Numbered from the stretch's first letter, positions 17,439-26,826 are shown. The stretch is 64,000 nt of DNA from QUBU01 sp014337915 (GCA_030263395.1 SZOW01000001.1:1-64000), one strand, 5' to 3'. Notes: generated from the letters alone by a model not told the origin. Program-made: numbers and translations.

Positions 17439-18031
17439 TGGGCATCCCCTGCGGAGGTCGCAGCTGGCATGCCAGTGGCCGCTGGTGCGGTCGAGGACTC
17501 CGGCATCGGCTCGGGCGTTGGCGCCGTCGCAGGCGCTGGCAGCGTTTCGGGAAGCGCCCCGGAAGACGGCATGGCCTCGTGCTCCAGCACCGCGGGTGCC
17601 GCCCCGGTAGCCGCGGGCTCCTCGGGCCCGCCGCTGAACGCAATGGCCAGCCCGATCACGACCAGCGCCCCGATCAACCAGAGCAGCCAGGGGCCGATGC
17701 GCAGCGCCTCGGGCTCGATGCGGGAGCGCGCCAGCGGCGGAGGTGCGACACTCTCCGGCACGGCGGTCCGGTAGGCCTCCAGCACTGCATCAGGCGCCAG
17801 TCCGACGAGCTGCGCGTAGCGGCGCAGGTGCCCGCGCACGAACACCGGTGCCCCCATGGCCTCGAAGCGGTCTTCCTCGAGCGCCAGCACCATGGGTTCC
17901 TCCAGGTGCAGCGCCTCAGCAACCTGGGCGACCGTCAGTGCGCGCGCCTTGCGTGCCGAGCGCAGCCGCTCGCCGAGTCCGAGCGCTGCCTGGGCCCGCG
18001 GCCCGTGCTGGAACGCCTCGCTATCCGCCAT
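17435..18031 (-). CDS. RodZ-like HTH membrane protein, short form
   Basis: 198 residues: a cytoplasmic helix-turn-helix domain (about 17-90, with LTVAQVAEALHLEEPMVLAL), a membrane helix (about 112-132, PWLLWLIGALVVIGLAIAFS) and a Pro/Ala/Glu-rich periplasmic tail. RodZ links MreB filaments to the cell-wall elongation machinery. E. coli RodZ has 337 residues, ending in a folded periplasmic domain; here that domain is missing and replaced by about 60 low-complexity residues. Gene order supports the RodZ assignment. The start overlaps the end of pilW by 11 bp. Confidence 0.85.
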
Positions 18032-18809
18032 GGCGCTGCGCCTCCAGCAGCTCCCCGGTTTCTACCGAGGTGGGGAACTCCGTCTTGAGGCGTTCCCCAT
18101 AGCGGCCGGCGGCAGCACCATCGCCCAGCGCCCGCTCGACCCGGTAGCCGAGCCACAGGGCATCGGGCGTGGCGCGGCCTGCAGCCAGGTAACGCTCCAG
18201 GAAGGCGCGCGCCTGCAGGTGGTTGCCGCGGCTGAAACTGACGTCCGCGAGCTGCAGCAACGCATCACTGTAGTTCGGATCGGCGGCCAGCGCGTTGCGC
18301 AGGTAGACCTCGGCGCGCTCCATGTCGAAGCGCTTGGCGCAGAGGCCAGCGTTCGCATAGAGCATTGCCCGGTTGGAATTGGATCGGGAGTCCGGCACTG
18401 CCAGCGCCTTGTCGAAGTAGCGCATGGCCTCGGCAGTCTCCTGCCGCTGCAGGCAGAGGAATGATGCGGTGGCGTTCAGCGCGTCGGGATCGCCGGGCGC
18501 CAGCGCCAGCCCGCGGCGATAGTTCTTCTCTGCCGCGGGCAGGTCACCGAGCCGCTCGTAGACCAGCCCGAGGGCGCTGTATGCGGTGGCGAGGCTGTCG
18601 TCCTGGGAAACGGCCTTCTCGAGCTTGGCCTGCGCCGTCTTGAGGTCCCCCTGGCGCAGGTAGCCGATGCCCAGCTCCATGTTGTACTGGGCCGCCTCTT
18701 TCTCGGAAACCGGCGCCGGCGGCAGCGTGCTGCTGCTGACACAGGCGCCCAGAATCAGGGCCAGCGTGGCGACCAGGACACGCGGCATGCGGACTCTCAG
18801 GTTGGCCAT
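18021..18809 (-). CDS. pilW: Type IV pilus biogenesis lipoprotein PilW/PilF
   Basis: A 262-residue outer-membrane lipoprotein needed for PilQ secretin assembly in type IV pili. It has a signal peptide with lipobox LILGAC, then TPR repeats: NMELGIGYLRQGDLKTAQAK, YSALGLVYERLGDLPAAEKN, and the later NYSDALLQLADVSFSRGNH. The ATG at 18809 overlaps the rlmN coding end by 13 bp; a later ATG (MPRVL) is possible. Position between rlmN and rodZ is canonical. Confidence 0.93.
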   Translation of the reverse strand: MANLRVRMPRVLVATLALILGACVSSSTLPPAPVSEKEAAQYNMELGIGYLRQGDLKTAQAKLEKAVSQDDSLATAYSALGLVYERLGDLPAAEKNYRRGLALAPGDPDALNATASFLCLQRQETAEAMRYFDKALAVPDSRSNSNRAMLYANAGLCAKRFDMERAEVYLRNALAADPNYSDALLQLADVSFSRGNHLQARAFLERYLAAGRATPDALWLGYRVERALGDGAAAGRYGERLKTEFPTSVETGELLEAQRHGG

Positions 18810-19906
18810 GCGGCCTCCTGCAGGCGGCCGTTGCGGCTGCCGAGCGGCACCAGCACGCGGTTGTCGACCTGGCCAGCCAGCTGGCCGCAGGCCGCCGCAA
18901 TGTCATCGCCGCGGGTGCGGCGCGTGACGGTAACGATGCCAGCCGCTGAAAGGATATTGCGGAATTCCAGCACCACCTCCGGAGCGGAGCGCCGGTAGCG
19001 CGTCTCCGGGAACGGATTGAAGGGAATCAGGTTCACCTTTGCCGGCCGGTGGCGCAGCAGGGTGGCCAGCTGCCGGGCCTGTGCCGGCGCGTCGTTGACT
19101 CCATCGAGCATCACGTACTCGAAGGTGATCTCGTGGGTGTTGGTCGCGTCCACGTAGTCCCAGCAGGCATCGAGCAGTTCCGCGACCGGATGCCGGCGAT
19201 TGATGGGCACCAGCTCGCTGCGCAGGTCATCGTCCGGCGCATGCAGCGACACCGCCAGCGCCACCCGCGCCTCCTGCGACAGGCGCCGGATCTGCGGTAC
19301 CAGCCCGGAGGTGCTCACGGTCACGCGGCGCCGCGAGAGCTTGCAGCCCAGGTCGTCCACCAGCAGGTTGCAGGCCTGGACCACGGCGCGGAAGTTCGCC
19401 AGCGGCTCGCCCATGCCCATGAACACGACATTGGTAATCGGCGAGCGGCCGGCGGGATCGCCGAGTTCGCGCCGTGCCAGCACCACCTGCGCCATGATCT
19501 GTGCGGCATCGAGGTTGCGGTTGAACCCCTGGTGGCCGGTGGCACAGAACGAGCAGTTCATGGCGCATCCCACCTGCGAGGACAGGCACAGCGTGCCGCG
19601 ACCCGGCTCCGGTATGAACACCGTCTCGATGGCCTGGCCGGCGCCGGCATCGAGGCGCCACTTGACGGTGCCGTCGGCGGATTCCTGCACGGCGGTGATT
19701 GCTGGCAGCTGCAGCGGCGCGCGCGCGGCCAGGTCCTGGCGCAGTACGGCGCTGATGTCGGTCATGCGCATGGGATCGAGCACGCCCCGGCCATAGATCC
19801 ACTTCATGACCTGGCGCGCCCGGAACGGCTTCTCGCCTATGGTCACGAACAGCTGCTCGAGCTCGCGGCGCGGCAGCCCCAGCAGATTGACGGCCGGCTC
19901 GGTCAT
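18797..19906 (-). CDS. rlmN: Dual-specificity 23S rRNA/tRNA adenine-C2 methyltransferase RlmN
   Basis: A radical SAM enzyme that methylates A2503 of 23S rRNA and A37 of some tRNAs. Its 369 residues have the usual length. The N-terminal domain includes KPFRARQVMKWIYGRG. The [4Fe-4S] motif is CAMNCSFC, with GMGEPLANF for SAM binding and EYVMLDGVND later. The ATG at 19906 (MTEPAVNLL) matches family N-termini. It lies 7 bp downstream of ndk. Confidence 0.96.
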   Translation of the reverse strand: MTEPAVNLLGLPRRELEQLFVTIGEKPFRARQVMKWIYGRGVLDPMRMTDISAVLRQDLAARAPLQLPAITAVQESADGTVKWRLDAGAGQAIETVFIPEPGRGTLCLSSQVGCAMNCSFCATGHQGFNRNLDAAQIMAQVVLARRELGDPAGRSPITNVVFMGMGEPLANFRAVVQACNLLVDDLGCKLSRRRVTVSTSGLVPQIRRLSQEARVALAVSLHAPDDDLRSELVPINRRHPVAELLDACWDYVDATNTHEITFEYVMLDGVNDAPAQARQLATLLRHRPAKVNLIPFNPFPETRYRRSAPEVVLEFRNILSAAGIVTVTRRTRGDDIAAACGQLAGQVDNRVLVPLGSRNGRLQEAAWPT

Positions 19907-19913
19907 CGGGCCC

Positions 19914-20345
19914 TCAGCGCTTGCGCGGGCAGATCTCGCTCTGCGCGAAGAAGAAGCCGATCTCGGTACGCGCGGTGTCCGGGCCATCGGAGCCGTGCAC
20001 CACGTTCTCCTCGATGCTGGCGGCAAGGTCGGCGCGGATGCTGCCCTTGGCGGCCTTCTTTGGGTCGGTGGCGCCCATGATCTCGCGATTGCGCTCGATG
20101 GCGTTCTCGCCTTCCAGCACCTGCACGACCACCGGGCCGGAGATCATGTAGTGCACCAGGTCCTTGTAGAACGGACGCTCGCGGTGCACGGCATAGAAAG
20201 CCTCGGCCTGGGCCTGGCTCAGCTGGATCATGCGGGCGGCGACGATGCGCAGGCCGGCCTGCTCGAAGCGCCGGTAGACCTCACCGATGAGGTTCTTCTG
20301 GACGCCGTCGGGCTTCACGATCGAGAGAGTTCTCTCAATACTCAT
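19914..20345 (-). CDS. ndk: Nucleoside diphosphate kinase
   Basis: Transfers the gamma-phosphate of ATP to nucleoside diphosphates. 143 residues, the standard length. Starts MSIERTLSIVKPDGVQKN. The active-site histidine is in NVVHGSDGPD, and IGFFFAQSEI is the typical C-terminal segment. First gene of the run rlmN-pilW-rodZ-hisS. Confidence 0.98.
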   Translation of the reverse strand: MSIERTLSIVKPDGVQKNLIGEVYRRFEQAGLRIVAARMIQLSQAQAEAFYAVHRERPFYKDLVHYMISGPVVVQVLEGENAIERNREIMGATDPKKAAKGSIRADLAASIEENVVHGSDGPDTARTEIGFFFAQSEICPRKR

Positions 20346-20389
20346 TGGATCTCCATGAAATTCAAAAGAAAAAGGCCGCCTCTAACTGC

Positions 20390-20776
20390 CTACCTGGGCG
20401 TGGCGGGCTGCGTAGTATCCCAATCCGCCAAGCAGTTCCGCAAGGCATCCTGAAGAATGAGGAGCCTGCCCAGCCTTTCTACAGGAAGGTCGAGTTCCGC
20501 CGCCAGCGCGGCCGGGTCGAATCCGGCGAGCGCCGCCACCGGCGCCCCGACCAGGCGCTCCGCGGCCAGGCTGCAGCCGGCAATCACCCAGGGACAGCCC
20601 AGTGCCCGGAACGTGACCTCCTCGAGCCGCCCGCCGACGACGCGGGCCTCGATCAGGATGCGCGCTCCTTCGGCCGGTGAACCGGACAGGCCGCGGGCGA
20701 CGGGGCCGGGTCCCCGGGGTGGCCCGAGCTGGCGGGGCCGGTCGAAGTGCTCGCGGACCAGCGGGGAATAGCACAT
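20390..20776 (-). CDS. IscU/NifU-N-like protein lacking most cluster ligands
   Basis: 128 residues, the size of the Fe-S scaffold IscU, with matching landmarks: MCYSPLVREHFDRPRQLG at the start, FRALGCPWVIAGCS for the second-Cys loop, and ELDLPVERLGRLLILQDALR near the end. Canonical IscU binds the cluster with three Cys and an Asp. Here only Cys61 is conserved: the first Cys-Gly-Asp is replaced by Glu-Gly-Ala (residues 36-38) and the His-Cys pair before the last helix by Leu residues. It lies 16 bp after the iscS-like gene. It may be a non-canonical scaffold, regulator or degenerate paralogue. Confidence 0.8.
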   Translation of the reverse strand: MCYSPLVREHFDRPRQLGPPRGPGPVARGLSGSPAEGARILIEARVVGGRLEEVTFRALGCPWVIAGCSLAAERLVGAPVAALAGFDPAALAAELDLPVERLGRLLILQDALRNCLADWDTTQPATPR

Positions 20777-20792
20777 GGCAGAATCGCGCCGC

Positions 20793-21947
20793 TCAGGCCG
20801 CTGGAGCGACGCGCCGCAGGTGGGCAACCGCGGCCGCGAACAGCTGGCCCGCCTGCGCCACCTCTTCGGCGGTGGTCGTCCGGCCCAGGCTGAAGCGCAG
20901 CGCGCTCTGTGCCAGTTCCGGCGAGCGCCCGAGCAGACGCAGCACCGCGGATGGCTCGTCGCTGTCCGCCGCACAGGCCGAGCCACTGGAGAGCGCCACC
21001 TCGCGCATGGCGAACAGCAGGCTCTCGCCTTCCACCCCGGCCACGCTGACATTGACGATGTGGCAGGCACGGCGCTGCGGATGACCGTTGAGGTAGACCC
21101 CGGGCACCTCGCCGATGGCCTGCCACAGCTGGTCGCGCAGGGTCGTGAGGCGCGCGCTGTCGCTGCTGCGTCGCGCGGCCGCCAGGCTGGCGGCAACTCC
21201 CATGCCGACGACCTGCTGCGTGGCGATGGTCCCTGGCCGCAGGCCGCGTTCCTGGCCACCGCCGAACAGCAACGGCTCGACGCGCCCTGCGGTTTCGCGG
21301 CTGATGAATAGCGCGCCGACACCCTTGGGTCCATGCATCTTGTGCGCGGAGAGCGACATCAGGTCCACGGCCTGCGAACGCACGTCGATCGGCTCGCGGC
21401 CCGCAGCCTGGCAGGCATCCACGTGAAACAGGATGCCGCGCGACCGGCACAACGTGCCGACGGCAGCGATGTCCTGGACCACGCCCGTCTCGTTGTTGAC
21501 CTGCATCAGCGAGACCAGGGTGGTATCAGGGCGCAACGCGGTGGCAACCGCCTGTGGCTCGACGATGCCATCGCCATCGGTCACCAGGCGCGTGACCGAA
21601 AAACCCTGGTTCTCGAGCTCGTCGCAGGCGGCGAGCACCGACACATGTTCGCTCGCGGCGGTGACGATGTGCCGCCCGCGCGCCGCGCGCATCCTCGCCG
21701 CACCGATCACGGCCAGGTTGTTCGCCTCGGTCGCGCCCGAGGTCCAGACGATTTCCGCGGGCCGGGCGCCGATCAGCGCCGCCACCGCCGCACGCGCCTG
21801 CCCGATGCGGGCGCGGACGGCCTCGCCCATGGCATGCGCCGACGAGGGATTGGCCTGCAGGCCGGCATCGGCCAGCACCGCAGCCATCTGCGCGGCTACC
21901 TCCGGGTCCACCGGCGTCGAAGCCGCATGGTCGAGGTAGATCGTCAC
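20793..21947 (-). CDS. Cysteine desulfurase (IscS/NifS family)
   Basis: A 384-residue PLP enzyme that takes sulfur from cysteine for Fe-S clusters or thio-modified tRNA. The start reads IYLDHAASTPVDPEV. PLP is bound by Lys203 (SAHKMHGPKG) and the persulfide-forming Cys325 is in SSGSACAADSDEPSAVL. GTG at 21947 overlaps the trmJ stop by 4 bp, fixing the start and indicating translational coupling. An IscU-like gene follows. iscR, iscA, hscAB and fdx are not adjacent, so this may be a second, specialised desulfurase. Confidence 0.92.
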   Translation of the reverse strand: MTIYLDHAASTPVDPEVAAQMAAVLADAGLQANPSSAHAMGEAVRARIGQARAAVAALIGARPAEIVWTSGATEANNLAVIGAARMRAARGRHIVTAASEHVSVLAACDELENQGFSVTRLVTDGDGIVEPQAVATALRPDTTLVSLMQVNNETGVVQDIAAVGTLCRSRGILFHVDACQAAGREPIDVRSQAVDLMSLSAHKMHGPKGVGALFISRETAGRVEPLLFGGGQERGLRPGTIATQQVVGMGVAASLAAARRSSDSARLTTLRDQLWQAIGEVPGVYLNGHPQRRACHIVNVSVAGVEGESLLFAMREVALSSGSACAADSDEPSAVLRLLGRSPELAQSALRFSLGRTTTAEEVAQAGQLFAAAVAHLRRVAPAA

Positions 21948-22708
21948 GGCGAGCGCTCCTCCGGCGGCGGCACGCCACGCCAGTGGCGCTCCCCGGAGCC
22001 CGGCGCCAGCGTCGCGAGGATGCCGCGCAGGATGTTGAGCTCGTTCTCGTCGAGGCGCGTGCGGTTGAACAGCCGGCGCAGGCGCCGCATGAGGTTGCGG
22101 GGATTGCCCGGATCGAGGAAGCCGCTGGCGGTCAGCACCCGCTGCAGGTGGTCGTAGAACAGCTCCATGTCTTCCACGGTCGCCGGTGGCGATTCCGGCG
22201 GCGGTGAGTCCACATTCACACCCTGCGCCGCACGCAGCTCCCAGGCCAGCAGCTGCACGGCGGCGGCCAGGTTCAGCGAGCTGTACTGCGGGTTGGCGGG
22301 GATATAGACGATGGCCTGGCAGAGATCGAGTTCGGCATTCGACAGCCCCGAGCGCTCGGGCCCGAACACCAGCGCCGCGGGCCGCTCCCGGCTCGCCTCG
22401 AGGAGTTGCCGCGCGCACTCCCGGGGATCGAGTTCCGCGATGCCGAGCCGCCGGTGGCGGGCGCTGGCGCCGATCACCAGCCCGCAGCCCTGCAGGGCCG
22501 CGGCGAGGCTGGTGGCCACGGTGGCCGACTCGAGGACATCCACGGCACCCGAGGCGCGGGCACGAGCCTCCGGATCCGGGTGGCCAGGCGGCGGGTTGAC
22601 CAGCACCAGCTGGTCGAATGCCATGGTCTTGAGCGCACGCGCCGCCGCGCCGACGTTGCCCGGGTGGGAGGGCTCGAAGAGGACGAAACGGATGGAATCG
22701 GAAGCCAT
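21944..22708 (-). CDS. trmJ: tRNA 2'-O-methyltransferase TrmJ
   Basis: A SPOUT-class methyltransferase that modifies the ribose of tRNA position 32. 254 residues: the start RFVLFEPSHPGNVGAAARAL and the SAM-knot segments LVFGPERSGLSN and VYIPANPQYSSLNLAAAVQL are family signatures; a helical C-terminal extension follows. In many gammaproteobacteria trmJ sits beside suhB and the isc genes, as here. Confidence 0.94.
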   Translation of the reverse strand: MASDSIRFVLFEPSHPGNVGAAARALKTMAFDQLVLVNPPPGHPDPEARARASGAVDVLESATVATSLAAALQGCGLVIGASARHRRLGIAELDPRECARQLLEASRERPAALVFGPERSGLSNAELDLCQAIVYIPANPQYSSLNLAAAVQLLAWELRAAQGVNVDSPPPESPPATVEDMELFYDHLQRVLTASGFLDPGNPRNLMRRLRRLFNRTRLDENELNILRGILATLAPGSGERHWRGVPPPEERSP

Positions 22709-22842
22709 GGCAATCGGCTCGCGCCGCTGGGGGCAGGCATTTTACCGGTTCGGCAGCAGAGGCCGCAGCCGGGAAGGTGCGCCACGGCCGCCGCCCGCCG
22801 TAGAATGGCGCCCCCTGCGCAGCCGGACCCCCGCGAGCCGCC

Positions 22843-23625
22843 ATGCAAGCACTGCTGAACACCGCCGTGAAGGCCGCCCGCAAGGGGGGCGACACTGCCC
22901 TGCGCTTCCTGAACCGCATCGGCGACATCGAGGTGCGCAGTAAGGCGCGTAACGAGTTCGTCACCCAGGTGGACCATGCCGCCGAAGCGGCGATCATCGA
23001 CAGCATCCGCGAGCGCTACCCGCACCATGGCATCCTCGCCGAGGAAAGCGGCCACCATCCCGGCGACGAGTGCACCTGGATCATCGATCCGCTGGACGGC
23101 ACCACCAACTACATCCACGGATTTCCGGTGTTCTCCGTGTCCATCGCCGTAAAGGTACGCGACCAGATCGAGGCTGGCGTGGTCTACGACCCCTGCCGTC
23201 AGGAGCTGTTCACCGCCACCCGCGGCGGTGGGGCCCAGCTCGATGGTCGCCGCATCCGCGTCAGCGCCTGGCAGGGCCTGGAGGGCGCCCTCATCGGCAC
23301 CGGCTTCCCCTACCGTAGTAACACCGAGTGGCTGCCCAAATACATGCCGATGCTGCAGGCGGTCATGGAGAACACTGCCGGCGTACGCCGCCCGGGCTCG
23401 GCCGCGCTGGATCTCAGCTACGTGGCAGCCGGCCGGCTCGACGGCTTCTGGGAGTTCGGACTGAGCAGCTGGGACATCGCCGCCGGCACCCTGATGATCC
23501 GCGAGGCCGGCGGCATGGTCGCCAGCCTGACGCCCGGCAAGGATGTGCTCGAGACCGGCAACGTCATCGCCGGCTCACCCAGGGTCTGCGAAGCGCTGCA
23601 CCGGTTGCTGGCGCCGCATCTCTAG
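22843..23625 (+). CDS. suhB: Inositol-1-monophosphatase SuhB
   Basis: A Mg2+-dependent phosphatase of the inositol monophosphatase family; SuhB also joins rRNA antitermination complexes in E. coli. 260 residues with metal-site motifs AEESG, DPLDGTTNYIHGFP and SSWDIAAGTLMIREAGG. Divergent from trmJ across 134 bp; a -10-like TAGAAT lies at 22801-22806, but no matching -35 is evident. Confidence 0.95.
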   Translation: MQALLNTAVKAARKGGDTALRFLNRIGDIEVRSKARNEFVTQVDHAAEAAIIDSIRERYPHHGILAEESGHHPGDECTWIIDPLDGTTNYIHGFPVFSVSIAVKVRDQIEAGVVYDPCRQELFTATRGGGAQLDGRRIRVSAWQGLEGALIGTGFPYRSNTEWLPKYMPMLQAVMENTAGVRRPGSAALDLSYVAAGRLDGFWEFGLSSWDIAAGTLMIREAGGMVASLTPGKDVLETGNVIAGSPRVCEALHRLLAPHL

Positions 23626-23634
23626 CAACCTGCT

Positions 23635-23654
23635 GGGCAGCTCGCGAGCTGCCC
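23635..23654. terminator. Perfect 20-bp palindrome between convergent suhB and secF
   Basis: GGGCAGCT and AGCTGCCC form an 8-bp stem around CGCG (the whole 20 bp is a perfect palindrome), placed exactly between the two stop codons. There is no U-tract, so it may mark a factor-dependent or weak bidirectional end. Confidence 0.45.
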
Positions 23655-24593
23655 TTACGGCAGTGCGTCGACCTCGCCCTTCTCCTTCTTCACGGGAGCG
23701 AAATCCGCCGGCGTGATCTTCAGGTACATGGCGGTACTGCCGGCGCAGTAGATCGACGAGTAGGTGCAGATCACCAGACCGATGGCCAGGGCAATAGAGA
23801 AGCTGCGCAGCGCCTCGCCACCGAACACCAGCAACGCCACGATGACCAGCGAGGTGGTGAAATGCGTCATCAGCGTACGGCTGAGCGTGTCGTTGATGGA
23901 GCGGTTCATGATCTCGGGCACCGAACCCACGCCGCGGGCGCGACGGAAGTTCTCGCGCATGCGGTCGAAGATGACGACGGTGTCGTTGAGGGAGTAGCCG
24001 GTGATGGCGAGCACGGCAGCGATCACCGAGAGGTCGAAGGGAATGCCAAACTCCGAGAATATGCCCAGCGTGATGATGGGGTCGTGGATGACGCCGACGA
24101 TGGCGCCCACCGCGAACTTCCACTGGAAACGGAACATGATGTAGACGCCGATCAGCAACAGGCACACCACCAGGGCGAGGATGCCGTTCTGCGTCAGGTC
24201 CTTGCCCACCTGCGGCCCCACGAACTCGATTCGGCGCAGTACCACGCCTGGGTTTGCCTTCTGCAGCGCGCCAATGATTTCCTGGCCGAGCTTGCCACTG
24301 TCCGCCTGTTCGCGTGGCGGCAGCCGGATGAGCACTTCGCGGGCGGAACCGATGTTCTGCACCTGGGCCTCGCCGAAGCCCGATGCCTCGAGCTGATGGC
24401 GCACCTGGGCCAGGTCAGCCGCCTCGCTGAAGCCGACCTCTACCAGCACGCCGCCGGTGAAATCGATGCCGAGGTTGAGGCCGCGCACCATGAACGAGCC
24501 GATGCTCACGGCGAACATCACCAGCGACAGGATGGTCGTGATGGTCGACTTCCCCATGAAGTCGATGTTGGTCTTCTTTTTGAAGAACTCCAT
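23655..24593 (-). CDS. secF: Protein translocase subunit SecF
   Basis: Inner-membrane partner of SecD; together they use the proton gradient to help pull exported proteins through SecYEG. 312 residues, with TM1 after the start, the segment NLGIDFTGGVLVEVGF, a periplasmic P4 domain and five more membrane helices including SLNDTVVIFDRMRENF. It lies 9 bp after secD. Confidence 0.97.
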   Translation of the reverse strand: MEFFKKKTNIDFMGKSTITTILSLVMFAVSIGSFMVRGLNLGIDFTGGVLVEVGFSEAADLAQVRHQLEASGFGEAQVQNIGSAREVLIRLPPREQADSGKLGQEIIGALQKANPGVVLRRIEFVGPQVGKDLTQNGILALVVCLLLIGVYIMFRFQWKFAVGAIVGVIHDPIITLGIFSEFGIPFDLSVIAAVLAITGYSLNDTVVIFDRMRENFRRARGVGSVPEIMNRSINDTLSRTLMTHFTTSLVIVALLVFGGEALRSFSIALAIGLVICTYSSIYCAGSTAMYLKITPADFAPVKKEKGEVDALP

Positions 24594-24602
24594 GGACCGC
24601 TC

Positions 24603-26450
24603 CTAGACCGGAAGGCGCTCGAGGCGCCGCCCACCGAACAGCGCGTTGATGATCGAGCGGCTGAGCATGACCGCCGTGAACATGGTGGTGAGGATGCCGA
24701 GGCAGAGCACGACGGCGAAGCCCTTGATCGGGCCGGTGCCGAAGGCGAACAGCACCAGGCCGGCGATCAGCGTGGTGATGTTGGCATCGACGATGGTGCC
24801 GAATGCCTTCTCGAAACCCGCGTGGATGCTCGCCTGCGGCGAGTTGCCGTTACGGATCTCCTCGCGGACACGCTCGTAGATCAGCACGTTGGCATCCACC
24901 GCCATGCCTATGGTCAGCACGATGCCGGCGATGCCGGGCAGCGACAGTGCAGTCGGCAGCAGCGACAACAGGGCGAGCAGCAGCACCAGGTTGCTGATCA
25001 GGCCAATGTCCGCAACCAGGCCAAAGGCCTTGTAATAGATGGCCATGAAACTGATGACCAGCAGCAGGCCGACCACGGTGGCGGTGACGCCCTTGTCGAT
25101 GTTGTCCTGGCCGAGGCTCGGGCCGATGGTGCGCTCCTCCACCTTGTAGATCGGTGCCGCGAGCGAGCCGGCACGCAGCAGCAGCGCCAGGTCGCGCGCC
25201 TCGACCACATCGAGGCCGGTGATCTGGAACTGCGAGGAGAACACGCCCTGGATCGTGGCGACGCTGATGACTTCCTTGGTCTCCCGCGGCACCTCGATGA
25301 CCTGGCCGTCGCGTTCCACCTGTTCGCGCTTCTGCTCGACGAACACCACCGCCATGGGCTTCTTGAGGTTGGCTTTGGTGGTCTCGAGCATTTCGCGGCC
25401 ACCCTTGGCATCGAGGCGCACCGACACCGCCGGCATGCCCTGGTCGAAGGTCTGGGCGGCATCGACCAGCTGGTCACCGGTGATGATGGTCCGGCGACGC
25501 AGCAGCACCGGCGCACCACCCCGGTCCTTGTAGAGCTCGCAGCCCACTGGCGCCCGGCCCTTCTGCTGCGCATCCAGCGGATTCTCGCCATCGCAGACCA
25601 GGCGGAACTCCAGGGTGGCGGTGGCACCGAGCACGCGCTCGGCCTGTGCGGGATCCTGCACGCCGGGCAGCTGCACGACGATGCGATCGATGCCCTGGCG
25701 CTGCACCACGGGCTCGGACACGCCGAGTTCGTTGACGCGGTTGCGCAGGGTGACGGTGTTCTGCTCGATGGCGAAGTTCTGCCGCTCGCGGATCTGCTGC
25801 TCGGTCATCCGCGCCACCAGCACCGCGCCCTCCGCCGCTGATTCGCGGCGCAGGTCGAGGTTGGGGTCGGATTCCTTGATGAGCTTCGTCGCCTGGTCGA
25901 CGTCGGCGGCATCCGCCAGCTCAATGCGCACCGTATTGCCGTCGAGGCGCACATTACGGCGGATGCGGTTGTCACGCAGGATGCGGCTGAAGTCCGAGGC
26001 GTAACGGTCCAGCCGCTGGTTGAGCGCTGCTTCCATGTCCACCTGGAACAGGAAGTGCACGCCACCGCGCAGGTCCAGCCCGAGCCTCACCGGCTTGAGG
26101 CCCAGCGCCGCCAGCCAGCGCGGCGTGCGCGGCTCCAGCGCCAGGGCGACGATGTAGCCCTTGCCGAGAACCTCGCGCAGCTTGTCACCGCCGCGCAGCT
26201 GGCCATCCACCGTGGGGAAGGTGGCCACCACCCGCCCCTTCTCGAAATACAGCCGCGACTGGCCGACGGCGGCGGACTCGATGGTGCGCTGGATCTCCTC
26301 GGCCGATCCCTCGTCGATCTTGCCGCCCTTCTCCAGCGTGATCTGCAGCGCCGGGTCCTCGCCGAAGACGTTGGGCAGCGCCACGATGACGCCAACCACC
26401 ATGATCACGGCGATCAGGATGTTCTTCCACGGGGGATAGTGGTTCAGCAT
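24603..26450 (-). CDS. secD: Protein translocase subunit SecD
   Basis: 615-residue RND-family translocase component. Landmarks: GLDLRGGVHFLFQVDM after the first periplasmic segment, the large P1 domain, and the membrane domain with AMAIYYKAFG-like TM4 region (MAIYYKAFGLVADIGLISNL) and GMAVDANVLIYERVREE. It is preceded by yajC (13 bp) and followed by secF. Confidence 0.97.
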   Translation of the reverse strand: MLNHYPPWKNILIAVIMVVGVIVALPNVFGEDPALQITLEKGGKIDEGSAEEIQRTIESAAVGQSRLYFEKGRVVATFPTVDGQLRGGDKLREVLGKGYIVALALEPRTPRWLAALGLKPVRLGLDLRGGVHFLFQVDMEAALNQRLDRYASDFSRILRDNRIRRNVRLDGNTVRIELADAADVDQATKLIKESDPNLDLRRESAAEGAVLVARMTEQQIRERQNFAIEQNTVTLRNRVNELGVSEPVVQRQGIDRIVVQLPGVQDPAQAERVLGATATLEFRLVCDGENPLDAQQKGRAPVGCELYKDRGGAPVLLRRRTIITGDQLVDAAQTFDQGMPAVSVRLDAKGGREMLETTKANLKKPMAVVFVEQKREQVERDGQVIEVPRETKEVISVATIQGVFSSQFQITGLDVVEARDLALLLRAGSLAAPIYKVEERTIGPSLGQDNIDKGVTATVVGLLLVISFMAIYYKAFGLVADIGLISNLVLLLALLSLLPTALSLPGIAGIVLTIGMAVDANVLIYERVREEIRNGNSPQASIHAGFEKAFGTIVDANITTLIAGLVLFAFGTGPIKGFAVVLCLGILTTMFTAVMLSRSIINALFGGRRLERLPV

Positions 26451-26463
26451 GACAGCGGCCGCT

Positions 26464-26790
26464 TCAGGTGCTCTTGATGGTGCCCTTGGGCATGACCGCG
26501 CCGATGGTGTGGCGCTGGACCTTGATCTGCACGCCGCTGGCGATTTCCACCTCCAGGAACTGCTCGCCGATCCCGGTCACCTTGCCGAGTACGCCACCGG
26601 CCGTGACGATCTCGTCGCCGACCGCCAGCCTGGCCACCATTTCCTTATGTTCCTTCTGCCGCTTGCTCTGTGGCCGGATCAGGAAGAAGTAGAAGACCAC
26701 GAAGACCAGCACGAGCGGCAACATGGAGAACAGCGGATCCGCTGGCGCGGCCGCACCCTGAGCCCATGCATCCTGGATCAGCAAGCCCAT
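26464..26790 (-). CDS. yajC: Preprotein translocase subunit YajC
   Basis: 108 residues: one membrane helix (about 20-40, MLPLVLVFVVFYFFLIRPQS) followed by the conserved KRQKEHKEMVARLAVGDEIV and a small cytoplasmic beta domain. Associates with SecDF. Lies in tgt-yajC-secD-secF order, with 36 bp separating it from tgt. Confidence 0.96.
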   Translation of the reverse strand: MGLLIQDAWAQGAAAPADPLFSMLPLVLVFVVFYFFLIRPQSKRQKEHKEMVARLAVGDEIVTAGGVLGKVTGIGEQFLEVEIASGVQIKVQRHTIGAVMPKGTIKST

Positions 26791-26826
26791 TGGAGTACCC
26801 TGAGGTTCGCGAAAAAAGGCCGGCTA

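Noticed and set aside
23328..25841. An 837-codon open frame antisense to suhB, secF and secD
   Set aside because: It is rich in His, Asp, Arg and Gln as expected for the complement of GC-rich genes, has no domain, and runs through well-identified sec genes. Similar shadows occur opposite guaAB, der-bamB, the thiolase and the amidase.
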